64,000 nt of DNA from Bombus terrestris (taxonomy: Eukaryota > Arthropoda > Insecta > Hymenoptera > Apidae): positions 4,452,501 through 4,516,500 of the forward strand of contig NC_063275.1 in NCBI RefSeq assembly GCF_910591885.1, written 5' to 3'. The translations under genes were made by a program, and so were the position numbers. This document shows positions 1-10,645 of the stretch, in pieces (within the stretch, counting starts at the first letter, position 1; every line of letters begins with the position of its first letter). Below the pieces are notes generated by a model. The model was not told the origin of the DNA. It saw only the letters and a program-made list of their open reading frames with translations, and ran no database searches.

Positions 1-455
1 ACCGAGCGATCTATCAATGTGTCGTCAGTACTTCGGTCGAATAATTACGCGGAAAAAAAGCCTACGTGACCATGGCCGTGGACGGTTGCGGAACACGTAC
101 GTGGTGGGGCGATGAGAAAGACAAAGGGATGCTTAAGAGAGAAAGACGATTTCACAGGCAGTCGTGAGCTGAGAAGTCAAAGAGTGTGGTTAGCGTTGTC
201 AGAGAGTGTTGTCAGCGTCGTGAGAGAGTGTTATTAGCGTCGTGAGAGAGTGTTGTCAGCGTTGTCAGAGAGTGTTGTCAGCTTTGTCGAGAAGGATGGT
301 CCGCATGAAAGAGAGCATTGGAACTGTGATGACGAGAGTTGTAAATGAACTATTTAGTTGTCCTAGTTATAGCACATTATTGTATTTAATTCACGTTAAA
401 TAACCATCGTTTCCTATTTAATCCATTCTAAATAAATAAAAAAATCCTACATAAT
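1..455. other. Unassigned segment, possibly the end of an LTR
   Basis: No gene was recognised. The first 350 bases are more GC-rich than what follows and carry the 22-bp minisatellite listed separately. From about 355 the sequence turns AT-rich, with A-rich stretches containing AATAAA-like hexamers near 430 and a CA-ended stretch near 450. That pattern fits the R/U5 end of an insect LTR, but there is no second copy or paired end in the window, so this is only a guess. Confidence 0.2.
192..291. repeat. 22-bp minisatellite, four full units plus a partial
   Basis: Units start at 192, 214, 236 and 258, and a partial unit runs 280-291. Each is close to AGCGTTGTCAGAGAGTGTTG followed by two more bases. 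Units 1 and 4 are identical; units 2 and 3 share the variant AGCGTCGTGAGAGAGTGTT. The period is 22, so it is not a codon repeat. Confidence 0.85.
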
Positions 456-1499
456 TATTATTTAGTTATCAATGCGTATAGTAGGTTTTATAGCCAGTCA
501 CCTCATAGCAGCCGGAATAAAAAGTTCAACCCAAACCTAACACAATACAGGCCATCAAGATTTTTTATTTGACTTTTATTTTTTATTGACTTGAAACTGA
601 AGTTAAACATGGACATAAATTGATTGAAATCAGATAACAACTTATTTAATTGCTAACCAGCTTTATGATTTGCATCGGGTTAGGTTCAAACCAGATACTT
701 TAATTCGGCAATTGTGAGGCGGCTGGACAACATTAACTGCAGCAATAAATGTAACCATAGATCGCCTCCCACCTTCCTCGAATAGCTGAGATAATGCTCT
801 CGAATAGCTAAGATAAGTTGCATTTCTTTCTCGTCTGTGTGTTTCTTTCTTCTCTGTGTTTAAAAAGTGGAACGTGACATATAGATATAAACATCGCGGC
901 ACGAGCGTGTGATATAATTATATTACACATAATTATGCATATATTATACCCGCAGTAGCTTGACCCACACGTAATCGGCATCCAACGTACATCAAACTAC
1001 ATACGTCGAAAATATTTTCATAAATAACTGGGAAACTAAGGCCGAGCAGGGATTATATGATATAATCATATATTACAAATCATATTATATATATAATTAA
1101 AAAAATTAGAAAATGTATATATATATAATAATAGAAAAAAATTAAAAAATATATATTGTAATTTCCTATATATATATATATGAAAAAGCTGTGTAGAATA
1201 TGGACTTCTATAAAATCTTCAAAAATCATCGAAATCAATAAGATCGCTGATCTTTAAATAGTTACCTGAAGAACTGAAATTTAGGAAGATTAAAGTATTC
1301 CAGAATAAATATGGCAAGGTCGAGGTATTTCGGGGTATCCGTTTCCAGCAATTCGGTTGTGACGTGCGGGCGTAAGCATAACTAACGGTTGCGGTAGCGA
1401 GCACGCGACAATCCAATGGCAGAGCAAAAAGTGCTCGAGCTTTATATTTATTTTTATCGTGGGTCCGACCTTTGTCGGTCTGATACAGGCCTCGTTCGT
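456..1499. other. AT-rich intergenic DNA with TA-rich simple repeats
   Basis: No gene was recognised. 1060-1185 is almost pure A/T with TATATA runs. A slightly GC-richer patch near 1330-1500 contains a short hairpin (GACC..GGTC) around 1465-1483. The short open frames here lack splice signals and family motifs. Confidence 0.4.
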
Positions 1500-2260
1500 T
1501 CTAAATTACTTACCTGAAATATACTAATATGGGAGGGTAAGAAAGAAAAGAGGGAGATATTTCGATCTAAGAGGATCGAATACAACTTTATTCGTAAGAT
1601 TTATAAATTTATAGATACCATAGATATTGTAAATATTGTAGATATTGATATACACATTAAGACATTATAAATATTGTAGATATTATAGATATTATAGATA
1701 TAGATTTCTAGGTAGATTTTTATAGATATCTTGGGCTAAAACTTGCGATGAACGCTGTCCACTTTACGTTATCGCTTTTCACGCAAACACTCACGCTCAC
1801 GATTTCGTTCTCTGCACTTGCTACGTATCGGATAATCGAAGTTTCACAATAAGTTACAATATGCATTGATGACCTCGGCTTGCGAACACTCACTTCCACA
1901 CTATCCGAAATTTACTGCCGCCAGACAGTGCTCCATTCTATCTTACAGACTGCAGCCTGTTGCCTTAGTAGGATGTCGATCGCACGCGCGAGACTTGTAC
2001 CAAACGCGAGCAATTCATAGTAGGAGGCTTGCGAGCCTGAACTCACCTCATCGGCTATCAGCGAACTCTCAACAACAATCAATCGATAAACTGATTAACT
2101 TGGACTCAAAGACTTTCGTCTTGTCGAACTCGTCGACAACTAGTCCGTGACTCCTCTACTCTAAGACTGACCGAACACTTTTTAAAGACTCTCTCAATCG
2201 ATAACGTTGTTGCAATACCTTTAGAATCGCCGAATTTACACATTCCTGGACAAGCTCATG
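1500..2260 (-). mobile_element. LTR-like segment (minus strand), unclassified
   Basis: On the minus strand this block has a GC-richer first half (2260 down to about 1740) followed by an AT-rich part with AATAAA (TTATT on the plus strand near 1588), as in the U3-R-U5 order of insect LTRs. The 94-codon plus-strand frame at 1866-2150 has no recognisable domain and is probably chance. No terminal TG..CA pair or duplicate copy was found here, so the assignment is tentative. Confidence 0.3.
1605..1735. repeat. Degenerate microsatellite of AGATATTGTA/AGATATTATA units
   Basis: Repeated variants of AGATATTGTAAAT and AGATATTAT are visible through the block. It is AT-rich and imperfect, and nothing suggests a coding role. 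Confidence 0.6.
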
Positions 2261-2462
2261 GAAAACGCATGGGCGACGGTGCGCTCAATGCATTTCGCCT
2301 ACCTACCACACCGCACGAGGCGCGCGTGCAAAAATGCGCTTATTCAGATCTGCGTGAACAGGCATTATCACGCTGCACTGTTGCAATGTTTTCGAAATTT
2401 TGCAAAGATGTGGTCGTAATTACGATTATCCCGTGCGAACTCGGATGTTATTAGGAAAATAA

Positions 2463-2677
2463 TTAGATTGTCCGGAAAGTGTCTTTCTTTCGCAAACATG
2501 TTTCTCACAACAATGCACCTTCATACAAACGTGAAACCAAGTCTGTGAAATGTCGCGGTGCTTATCTCAACAAAACAAAATGGATCGTATGTAATTCGAA
2601 AAAACAATATAAAACAAAAAACGTTGTGCGTCTATTACTTCCTCATAAAACAAAAAAATATTTTTCGGACAACCTAA
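2463..2677. mobile_element. Mariner-derived MITE (TTAGRTTGTCCG termini)
   Basis: The left end begins TTAGATTGTCCGGAAAG and the right end is the inverse, CTTTTTCGGACAACCTAA-like, with TA following at 2678-2679. The left TA has decayed to AA. TTAGGTTGTCCG-type ends are typical of insect mariner elements. At 215 bp it is far shorter than an autonomous mariner (about 1.3 kb), so it is an internally deleted derivative. The same right end occurs at 10645. Confidence 0.7.
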
Positions 2678-2866
2678 TAATAAGAAGTTAGAAGGATTAG
2701 TTTACTAAATAGCGTGTAAAAAATTTTGTCAAATAACTAGAGTTGGTCGGGATCGTGAGATAAGAAGTAAAAGTAGCTTCTCGAAAGTAACTTCCTCACG
2801 TGGGTCCGTAATGAAAATTTAAACGACACATTTGGAAGATTTATGTCAATTTTAGACGTATATGTA

Positions 2867-3539
2867 CAGTGTGTCGGATTTAACTCGTACCGCTCAAATA
2901 TCTTGAAAAACACGAATGATATGAAAAAATGTTTCAGACAAATATGGTATGATAGGGGAAACGTACTATGCTCTTGCGTGTTTGGCTTTGCGGCGACCTT
3001 GGAACTTTCTGTGACGGTGACATTATAACTTTTTAATAGAGACCTCCATGTTTTATCGTGTCTTTCGCATCATCCGCTAGCGGTATATGAACTTTTAAAT
3101 TCGATATGTCGCTGGTATTAGCATATTATCTGACGTACGCCATACGGGCACATACAGCTGCTTTTCATAATTCTATTGCTGATATCGCGTTGAGAAAATT
3201 CAATGTTACGTTTTTCTAGTGTGTTTAGTGTGTCAGTGAGTTGGCAGCAGTTTTGGGTAATTTCTTGAATGGCTCTGTGAGATTTGAAAATTTATATGAC
3301 GATACATAAGTTTGTTCTATTTTAAAAATGCCTGACTGTCTGCTACAAGAATTCTCTATTTAAAAATTATAATATCAGCTTCACAGAAAGTTTCATGGTT
3401 GCCGAAAGATCAAACATGCGAGAGCATGATATGTTTCCCCCTGTATCATACAATTTTTGTCTGAAACACTTTTTCTACCTATTTCCTATTCATGTTTTTC
3501 GAGATATTTTAAACGATTCGACATAAACTGGGCACACTG
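2867..3539. mobile_element. TA-flanked DNA transposon with very long terminal inverted repeats
   Basis: CAGTGTGTCGGATTT at the left end is mirrored by the right end reading CAGTGTGCCCAGTTT on the opposite strand, both bordered by TA (2865-2866 and 3540-3541). The inverted similarity continues for about 130 bp, including the blocks ATATCTTGAAAAACA and TGTTTCAGACAAA, with a few small gaps. It is a non-autonomous Tc1/mariner-superfamily-like element of 673 bp; no transposase was recognised between the arms. Confidence 0.8.
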
Positions 3540-3541
3540 TA

Positions 3542-5620
3542 CATATGTATAACTGTCTTCACATAGTGTTGTTTAAATTTTTATTACATTTAAACATTTT
3601 AACACGTTGTTCACAGCAAGTTTCAAGGACTCGGCGACGTCAAGTGTACAAGTGTATATAGTATATCCCTCTCGATATCGCGCAACTTTCGTAAGAAACA
3701 TTTCTTTGTGTCATTAAGAATTTTCGAAATATTTGAATGAAATATTCAAGATGAACCAGACATGCTGCATGTGCTGAAAATTGTATCGAAATCGATTGAT
3801 GCGGAAACAACGGACAGACGTCGAAAGATGTAAGAATCTGGAGATTTTAGGTCGAAAGTTTTTTCATTTTTAATCGTTTGTGTAGTTCATAGAAATCTTA
3901 ACCGATTTCGATAAAATTTTCAGCACGTAGGTATATAATTGGTATAAATCTTCAAAAGATGTTCAATTTTTCATCACTGACTCAGGTAAACAATTGTAAA
4001 AAGCGAGCTTTACTATTTTCTTTGCGATTACGACCAATTGCTATTTTTTGGAAAAAATTTTTACGCGTCATCCAGTTATATAATACTCCTAATTTCTCAA
4101 AAAAATCACGTCGTGTGATTCAATGTTAAAAAAATTGTTTTATTTTGAAGGCTGTGCTAATACTTTTGTCCCTTATTGTATGTGTGTGTTTAAAATTAAG
4201 TAGCTATTATCGAATATTCGAATACAATAGTAAATATCATAAAATATTTCAATGAATAATTTCAATTAGCCGATGTCAATAAAAAATTATTGTGTAAGAC
4301 AAAGAGCTGTATTTAACATTTTACAGTTATATAATTCTTATATAAAGGGGAAACAATATCAATTAATGATGTTCCTCGTTATATAATTATAAATGGCAGA
4401 AGAATTTATGTTTTTATTCATAGTAAATACACAGACTAAATTTTGAAATATTTGAATATTTCAAGTTATTTGCTCGTTGAAGTAATCGTATTAACTCCAT
4501 ATTTATCAATTATTTATTATTCTCCAGCTCGTATATGTGTCCAGTTACGATCGCCTCGAATGATTTATAATATGAATAGTTTAACGTTCTAAGCTTCCAA
4601 CTTGCATTTTCAGATGAAGATATTCTCCTTTGAAGACAAAGATAGCCTATGCAGATTTAATCATAACTGCAACATACATATGTATGTATGTACGTACGTG
4701 TATAGTTTATGTAGCGTGGATCTAACGGCATAATTGTTCACACAGCGTTGCTATGTTATTAGATGAGAGTAATGTTTCGTATAGACATCAAATATGACAT
4801 AATTAAAGATTATTAAAGTCGCAAAGCGGTACAACTAAACTATGGTAATCACAAATTAATAATTATAGAGATTAAAACGAGATGTGTAGACATTGCTGAA
4901 GGTTATCTGCAACATTTATCAAAATTGCTCGCTCGATGAATATCATACAGGTAATATTCCTACGAAATAAAAGTAGATAAACCTTTTGCTTTAATGACTA
5001 AGGAAACGTAAAAGGCAATATCCATATTTGATTATACTCAGCCTGATGAGTATTATTACATATAATAAATTATTTTCTAAATGTCGTTTAGATTATCTTT
5101 CTACAAATTGATATTTTTATTTGCAGTAATTGTTATGTATTAGCATTTATGCGTATCATTTTTGTATACTTTAAATTTATAACTCGTATACAATTTTCCT
5201 ACAGAATCTGTTGTGCCGAAATTAATACGATAATTAGATTAAAATACTTGAAAATAGTAATTTCTAAGTACTGGTAATATATAGCTAAAGCCAGCAACAT
5301 TCTTTTACTCATGAAACATGATTACGTACGTGAATTTTTTGAAAGCAATCTTCTGTTCAATCTTCTGTTCAACATTCTAAAAATCATTGAAATCAATTAA
5401 TTATAAAGATAAGAAATAACCTAACCGTTTAAATAATGCAAATATAAATTAAATGTCAAATTGGGCAAACCTGATGTACAAAAAAGATTTAAAATATTTA
5501 ATTCGAGTAGTTCATTATTAAAAGTAAATTTATGTACCACACATACAAATACACATACAAATCAGCTGATAATCATTCTTGTACATACTGTTTTCAACAA
5601 TCGATATGTGCTTTCAGATA
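3542..5620. other. AT-rich non-coding stretch with small repeat relics
   Basis: No gene was recognised. Two relics are visible. One is an inverted repeat whose arms are 3773-3797 and 3899-3924 (GCTGAAAATT..TATCGAAATCG and its complement). The other is an orphan Tc1-type terminus at 4150-4172. A GTATGTACGTACGT-like simple repeat lies near 4680-4700. The remainder is featureless AT-rich DNA. Confidence 0.4.
4150..4172. mobile_element. Orphan Tc1-type terminal repeat
   Basis: GGCTGTGCTAATACTTTTGT followed by CCC reads, on the other strand, as GGGACAAAAGTATTAGCAC, which resembles the CAAAAGTATT core of many Tc1-like TIRs. No partner terminus was found nearby, so it is probably one end of a decayed copy. 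Confidence 0.4.
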
Positions 5621-6366
5621 CAGTAAAACCGTTCTTATTCGAATAATAATCCATTATCTAAATACCCTAATATCCGAACATTATTATCCGATCATACTAT
5701 CTCCCAGTAATGAATATCTTTTTCCGTTTGAAATATGTACATATTTTATTAGTGTTCGTTTCTGTACGACGTATTCGTTTCTTTATTCGACGATTGAGCG
5801 AATTCCGATTATAAGAATTTAGTATGAAGCTAATAGCCTTCTAACTATAGGAACAAAATACGAAATAATTAAAAAGCTGGAAAGTGATGTAAGTGCAACG
5901 GAGATAGCAATACACGGTGTTGGAAAAACCACAATCAGGGACAATAAAATACAAGAACGTGATAGTGAAAATTATTTAAAGTGTGTGGATTCCTCTGCTA
6001 GCGACGGTAGAAAAGCCTTAAATATACTAATGCGATGAAATGGTTTCATTGTGATAAAGACAATGTTACACAAGTGGGACGAGCAAACGAAAGCGGCGAT
6101 GAAGAGGTGCCTTCTCATACCGAAACATTCGTGACATTCCAAGAAGGATTTCGATGGTTCGAAGTATAAAAGGAATCTGTATGCAGTTATTCAGGTTGAA
6201 AAAATTATGTGATTTATCATTAACAGGCAAAAAGATATGGGATCCATAAATACTTAAAGAAATTATCAATTAATTTTAATTTGTGCTTGAATAAATGAAA
6301 TCTCATATCGGAAAAATGATTGCTCTATTATCTGAAAATTTCATTATCCGGACAGTTTTGTCTCTC
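5621..6366 (+). mobile_element. Degenerate pogo/Tigger-like transposon
   Basis: The left end starts CAGTAAAACCGTTCTTATTC and the right end contains TATCCGGACAGTTTTGTC, with AT-rich TATCCGAACATTATTATCC motifs just inside, as in the TIRs of the Tigger/pogo branch of Tc1/mariner. Between them is a transposase fragment (next entry). At 746 bp it is much shorter than an intact element (about 2-3 kb), so most of the catalytic core is gone. Confidence 0.65.
5850..6260 (+). pseudogene. Tigger/CENP-B-type transposase fragment
   Basis: From 5850 a 62-codon frame reads KYEIIKKLESDVSATEIAIH, then GVGKTTIRDNK, then CVDSSASDGRKAL, ending in TGA at 6036. This is the N-terminal psq/CENP-B-type helix-turn-helix of pogo/Tigger transposases, where the third helix is normally GVGKSTIxxI. 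A second fragment reads MKWFHCDKDN and, after further sequence, EVPSHTETFVTFQEGFRWF, resembling the C-terminal tail of the same family. The DDE catalytic region is absent. It has multiple stops and shifts and cannot be functional. Confidence 0.7.
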
Positions 6367-7354
6367 TATAAATAATTATTAATTAAATCGATTTAACCTG
6401 ATTTTTATAAGTCGACGACTTTTTCCTTTATATTTCAGGGATACAGTCAGGGATATACAGGGATAGTTTCGTTATTGTTTTGCCACAAATGGACCTTCTT
6501 CCGTCGAATAAATTTTCTTAAAACAATGAGTTTCCCTTCTAGGCAGAAATAATTTTGAAACCTGGGGACACTTGGTATAATCTGAAGAAGATATTTGCAT
6601 TAAAACATCCAGTACTCGTTCTTCCATCTAATCGCTTGCACTGGTATCTGGAATTTTAAAACTACGCAAACTTCCCTCAGAATTATTATCGTCGCAAAGT
6701 AAACCTATTCAAATCAAGAAAGAACAAAAATCAGCTACCACATAGTATGATAAAGTCGATCTGTGCTCGAGTTTCCAAAGTCAATAGGAGCAAGTTTCTA
6801 GACAGAAACAGAGAGAGAAACAGAGTTATACAGATAGGAACATAGAGGAAGGGAAAGAGACAGACAGCAGTTGCAAGTAGTTACAGAGATACGCGTGAAC
6901 GACAATGCACGCGAGCTCTCTCAAGGTTAAATATACGTTCCTATTTACACGTATTAGGATATCTATTGGTTTTATATTTGAAACGTGACGATTATTCTAA
7001 CTGAAGTACAAAACAGCGACTGTTCGGTCGGAATTCTATATTTATACAAAATTGCATTCCAGTATCTGTGAAAAACTATTTTTTTATTTAATTATATATT
7101 ATTATTATATTATAGTAAATTATAATAAACATAATAAACAATAATATTACGTGTCTCTACATCTTTCTAATCGACATATTGCTTACAAGATCCAAATGAA
7201 TTAAATAAAACATTACAAAAAGATTGCTAAAAATCTAAATTTCTATTATAAAATCTCCTAAAAAAATAGCAATTAAATAATGAGAAACAATTATATATGG
7301 TATTAATAAATGTTATAGTCGATCAAAATGGTGATCAAAAGATGTGACACATAT
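6367..7354. other. AT-rich non-coding stretch
   Basis: I see no gene, paired repeat or RNA gene here. A purine-rich patch at 6800-6870 (ACAGAGAGAGAAACAGAG-like) is low-complexity. Confidence 0.4.
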
Positions 7355-7406
7355 ACACAAGCTCAGGGAAGTATTCGAAAATTTATAGATAACTTCTATG
7401 AATATA

Positions 7407-7954
7407 CAGAGTGTGTCAATAAGAAGTGCTATCTAAACTAACTCGTTCTGTATTGGTTTTATCGAAAAGTGTTGTAAGTGAATTATGTTGTATTAACCTA
7501 TTAATACCGAAAAAGCCATTAGTTTGTCAGATATTTTAACTTTAATTTGCCAAATTTAACGTATGAAAGGCAAGGAATGTGTCTTTATCTTTCATACGTT
7601 AAATTTGACAAATTAAAGTTGAAATATCTGACAAACTAATGGCTTTTTCGGTATTAATAGGTTAATACAACATAATTCACTTACAACGGTTTCCCGATAT
7701 AAATAAATTAATACCTTTTTGTAGAGAATATCTAGTTAGATCGATTAATGTTGTAAAAAGTAAAAGTAAATTTAAAAAACACAAAATCAACTCGACCAAC
7801 ACAACTCGATATCTCAGAATATATGAGATATAAAAAAATAAAATTGCATCCGTTCGACGAGTCCTTTGAAATACATCATAATTCATTTACATTTTTCGAT
7901 AAAACCAATAGACAATGAATTATTTTACGTAGAACTTCCTACTGACTCATCCTG
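7407..7954. mobile_element. TA-flanked TIR element inserted in MITE copy A
   Basis: The left end CAGAGTGTGTCAATAAGAAG is mirrored by a right end reading CAGGATGAGTCAGTAGGAAG on the opposite strand. TA flanks both sides (7405-7406 and 7955-7956). The TIR similarity runs about 80 bp through ATTGGTTTTATCGAAAA. TA duplication and CAG ends fit the Tc1/mariner superfamily. The 548-bp element has no recognisable protein and contains the near-perfect palindrome listed next. Confidence 0.8.
7471..7687. repeat. Near-perfect 217-bp palindrome
   Basis: The left arm, starting GTTGTAAGTGAATTATG, and the right arm, ending CATAATTCACTTACAAC, are inverted over about 100 bp each, with only a handful of mismatches. 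They surround a short spacer near 7571-7588. The RNA would form a long hairpin. It appears to be an inverted duplication of the inner part of the surrounding element's TIR, since GAATTATG occurs again next to the right TIR. Confidence 0.9.
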
Positions 7955-8489
7955 TACATTGCATGTGTTATACGGAACATTTTGAAATTTCGTTAGCACT
8001 GTTATGAGACTTGACTATCATCGTTATATTGGGAAAATTTCAAGCAAATGTGGCATGTATATAGAAACTACAAAATATTTAGTGGATGTATATGGTTCGC
8101 GGATATCGCAAAGGATATTGTAATTGAACAGATAATTATCCAGTATAGTAAAAAACTTCAATATTCAGTGGGAGCATCTTTAACACTTATTGTATACTTA
8201 AGATGATTATTCATGCTGTATACTAATTTTTTATAATATATATATTTGGAATAAATATCCTGTAACTTCTATATGTAATTTTCAGATTGGTTTCGAATTT
8301 TATCAAAATAATCATGACAATCGCGTTTTATTTTCTATAATCTTCCACCAAACTTTTATTTTTATCGCATAAAGGTTTGAACATTTGGCTAAAGTATTGC
8401 CTGTGTGGTAAATTAGATACTATAACAGATACCTCAGAATTTGATCAAATTTGTGTAAAGTCCAAAACAATAAGAAACCAGGTCAGGGA

Positions 8490-8962
8490 CTAAAAGACAC
8501 ATAATAACAACCGAGTTAGTAAAAAGTCATATTCCGGATGCTTAACGCTTATATACTTGATACTTATATACTTAAGAAGATTATTCATGCTATGTATTAA
8601 TTTTCTACTAAATATTAGGTCATCCCATAAGTTCGTGCCGACTTTTGTGTATACATTTCATGTGTCTATTTATAAACATAAGTCGATAAGGGACCAATGC
8701 ACTTGAAAAATGGGAAGATGTTGTACAACGAGAGGGGGATTACGTTTTTTCATGAAACTGAAAGGTATGTAAACAATCTTAACATATATAACCGCTCGAA
8801 AAACGGAACGAACTTATGGGATGACCTAATATATGTTTGCCATAAATCTCCTGTAATTTCCATATACATTTGTATATTGATCTCCAATTTATAGTCATGC
8901 TAGTCGTGTCTCATTACAATGGTAATAAAATTTCAAAATATTTTCTACAAGTATAACACGTG
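8490..8962. mobile_element. Tc1-type MITE, copy B (interrupted)
   Basis: Shares ATACTTAAGAAGATTATTCA, then a segment ending TTTCTACTAAATAT before an inserted mariner derivative (8615-8829), then CTCCTGTAATTTCCATATAC and AATAAAATTTCAAAATATTT with copies A and C. The ends are worn. Copies A and B stand in the same orientation, a few hundred bases apart. Confidence 0.5.
8615..8829 (+). mobile_element. Internally deleted mariner element with a transposase tail
   Basis: Perfect inverted ends begin TTAGGTCATCCCATAAGTTC and are flanked by TA at 8613-8614 and 8830-8831. Inside, a plus-strand frame near 8693-8760 reads TNALEKWEDVVQREGDYVFS then stop, matching the C-terminal end of mariner transposases (RWEKxIxxxGxYF). 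The element is therefore a 215-bp deletion product that kept both termini and the last codons of the gene. It is probably a mobile passenger rather than a fossil, because the ends and TA are exact. Confidence 0.85.
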
Positions 8963-9719
8963 TAATGTAAAAGTTTTGGTAAGTATGCAAATAAGTGTAA
9001 GTTAATGTACACAGTCAAGAGGAAATATTTTGTGGACAGTCCACAAAATATTAATTACAACGCGAACATTAATTACTACAATCCTCGATTGGACACGTGG
9101 GGTTTAACAAACCACAGGCAATTTCAAAGTTCATAGTATTGTTATTTCAATCGTGCGAATTTTGTACTTTCATATAGCTGAGTTTCGTTGTGCACTCTAG
9201 CGGTTTACTTATGAGACAGTTGAAAATTTGCTTCGGAATTACAAGCTCCACGATAGTAGACACGCGAAGAAGCAACGAAACTTGCATTGCTCTTGCTTAT
9301 TCTTACCAAGAAAATAATTTTTTAATGTTCTGGTTTGTGTTTACAGTATAAAAATAAAAATAGTATATTACGTTTCATTTTTAATTTAAAAAACATAACA
9401 TTTGTACATAAAAGTCATTACGAACACCTGATATAGTAATAATAATAAAATAAATTATATGTATATTTCGTATGGGATCTCCTAAATATCGCGTGATTCC
9501 GAGGCTCGTGACCAGTCAAAGGTTAATACTCAACAAATATATTTATTTCGATAAAATATTATTGATATGTGAATCTTATCTCATTATATTTATAATATAA
9601 TCCTTATATATATTATATATATAATTATTACAATATTATTTTTATTGTATAATAATATTATTTATTATTATAATTATTATAATAAATAAATATATATAAT
9701 ATCGCATAAGAGGTGTACT
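8963..9719. other. AT-rich non-coding stretch
   Basis: No gene was recognised. 9590-9705 is nearly pure A/T with long TATA and ATTATT runs. A TTTTGTGGACAGTCCACAAAA palindrome lies near 9029-9049. Confidence 0.4.
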
Positions 9720-10025
9720 TAATATAGAGGTGACAATTTTGCTTTGAAATCGTCACGGCACAACGCGTGACCATGACACGGTTGACATATTGCGTTTTTA
9801 GGCTCTTCCGCGGATAAAAAAAACACGCTTTCCCTAGTGGAAACTCTGCTATTCGTTTGAATCGTGGAAACAAAATTACCACTGTTAAACGCTGAAACTT
9901 TTAAATAGCTCCATTTAAAGAATGGCATACAGATAAAATCTTTGATAGGAGGGGGAAAAATGGGAATTTTTGCGAGCACCGGCTTTCGAGTAGATAACGT
10001 TGAACAGCTTTGATGAAACAACGCG
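9720..10025. other. GC-elevated island in AT-rich DNA
   Basis: Base composition is clearly less AT-rich than both flanks. Minus-strand frames of 74 and 100 codons overlap here in different phases, without known motifs or convincing splice sites, so I do not call a gene. The block may be conserved non-coding DNA or a decayed repeat. Confidence 0.35.
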
Positions 10026-10589
10026 TAACTCTCCGTTTCAGGGGTAGCTTAATTGTATTCCTTTAAAAGCGTTTTCATAGGGGAATTGTATTAAATGGTT
10101 CCAAATGGAACTGTTTTAATGGTAAGAAAGGTATCGTTGATGTCGTATTCGCTTAAACTTCGTGTTAGACCATTTTCGATTGAAACCTTGAACGTACAGT
10201 TTGTATTATAGAGATAAAAGATTCATTTCGTTTCTTGTTTGGTTCTAAAGGTTTTTATATTTGTCATAGTGAAATTTATTGAAATTATTGACGTGTGATA
10301 TATTTTTATGCGCATGGAATCTTCATTTAAGATATATTGAGGAATTAGAAAATGAGAGGACGAGATATTTAACATAGTTAAGTTCTTGTAATTTGAATAA
10401 TGATATATTTTTGTATTTTGTCCGGTTTTGAAATTTTTCAGTTTATATTAGTTTATTTTTATATTATTATATTTTATATTAGTTATTTTTCGTTTTATAT
10501 TAGTTTATTGAATTATGCACGAACATAATAATAGAAATATAACGAAATACCTAATACAATCGTACCTAATACAATAAAATAATATAAAA

Positions 10590-10645
10590 TAGAAATTCAT
10601 CTATTATCACCTTATGAAACGAAAGAAATTTTTCGGACAACCTAA
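10590..10645. mobile_element. Mariner terminus (right end)
   Basis: ATTCATCTATTATCACCTTA, ATGAAACGAAAGAAA and then TTTTTCGGACAACCTAA, followed by TA, is the characteristic 3' end of mariner elements of the type at 2463-2677. A weak TTTGTCCGG near 10420 could be the other end. The interior is AT-rich and uninformative. Confidence 0.55.

Larger units (their letters stand above)
7355..8345. mobile_element. Tc1-type MITE, copy A (interrupted by another element)
   Basis: The left end AAGCTCAGGGAAGTATTCGA matches the terminus of the clearer copy at 24152-24670 (GTGGCTCAGGAGAGTATTCA). After the 7407-7954 insertion the homology resumes at about 7955 and includes ATACTTAAGATGATTATTCA and TTTTCAGATTGGTTTCGAAT blocks shared with 24413-24560. 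The right terminus is not obvious. It is non-autonomous, with no transposase frame. Confidence 0.6.

Noticed and set aside
1866..2150. 94-codon frame, candidate gene
   Set aside because: Lies in an LTR-like block, no motif, no splice context.
9590..9705. Long A/T tract considered as an origin or scaffold attachment region
   Set aside because: Composition alone is not evidence, and such tracts are common here.
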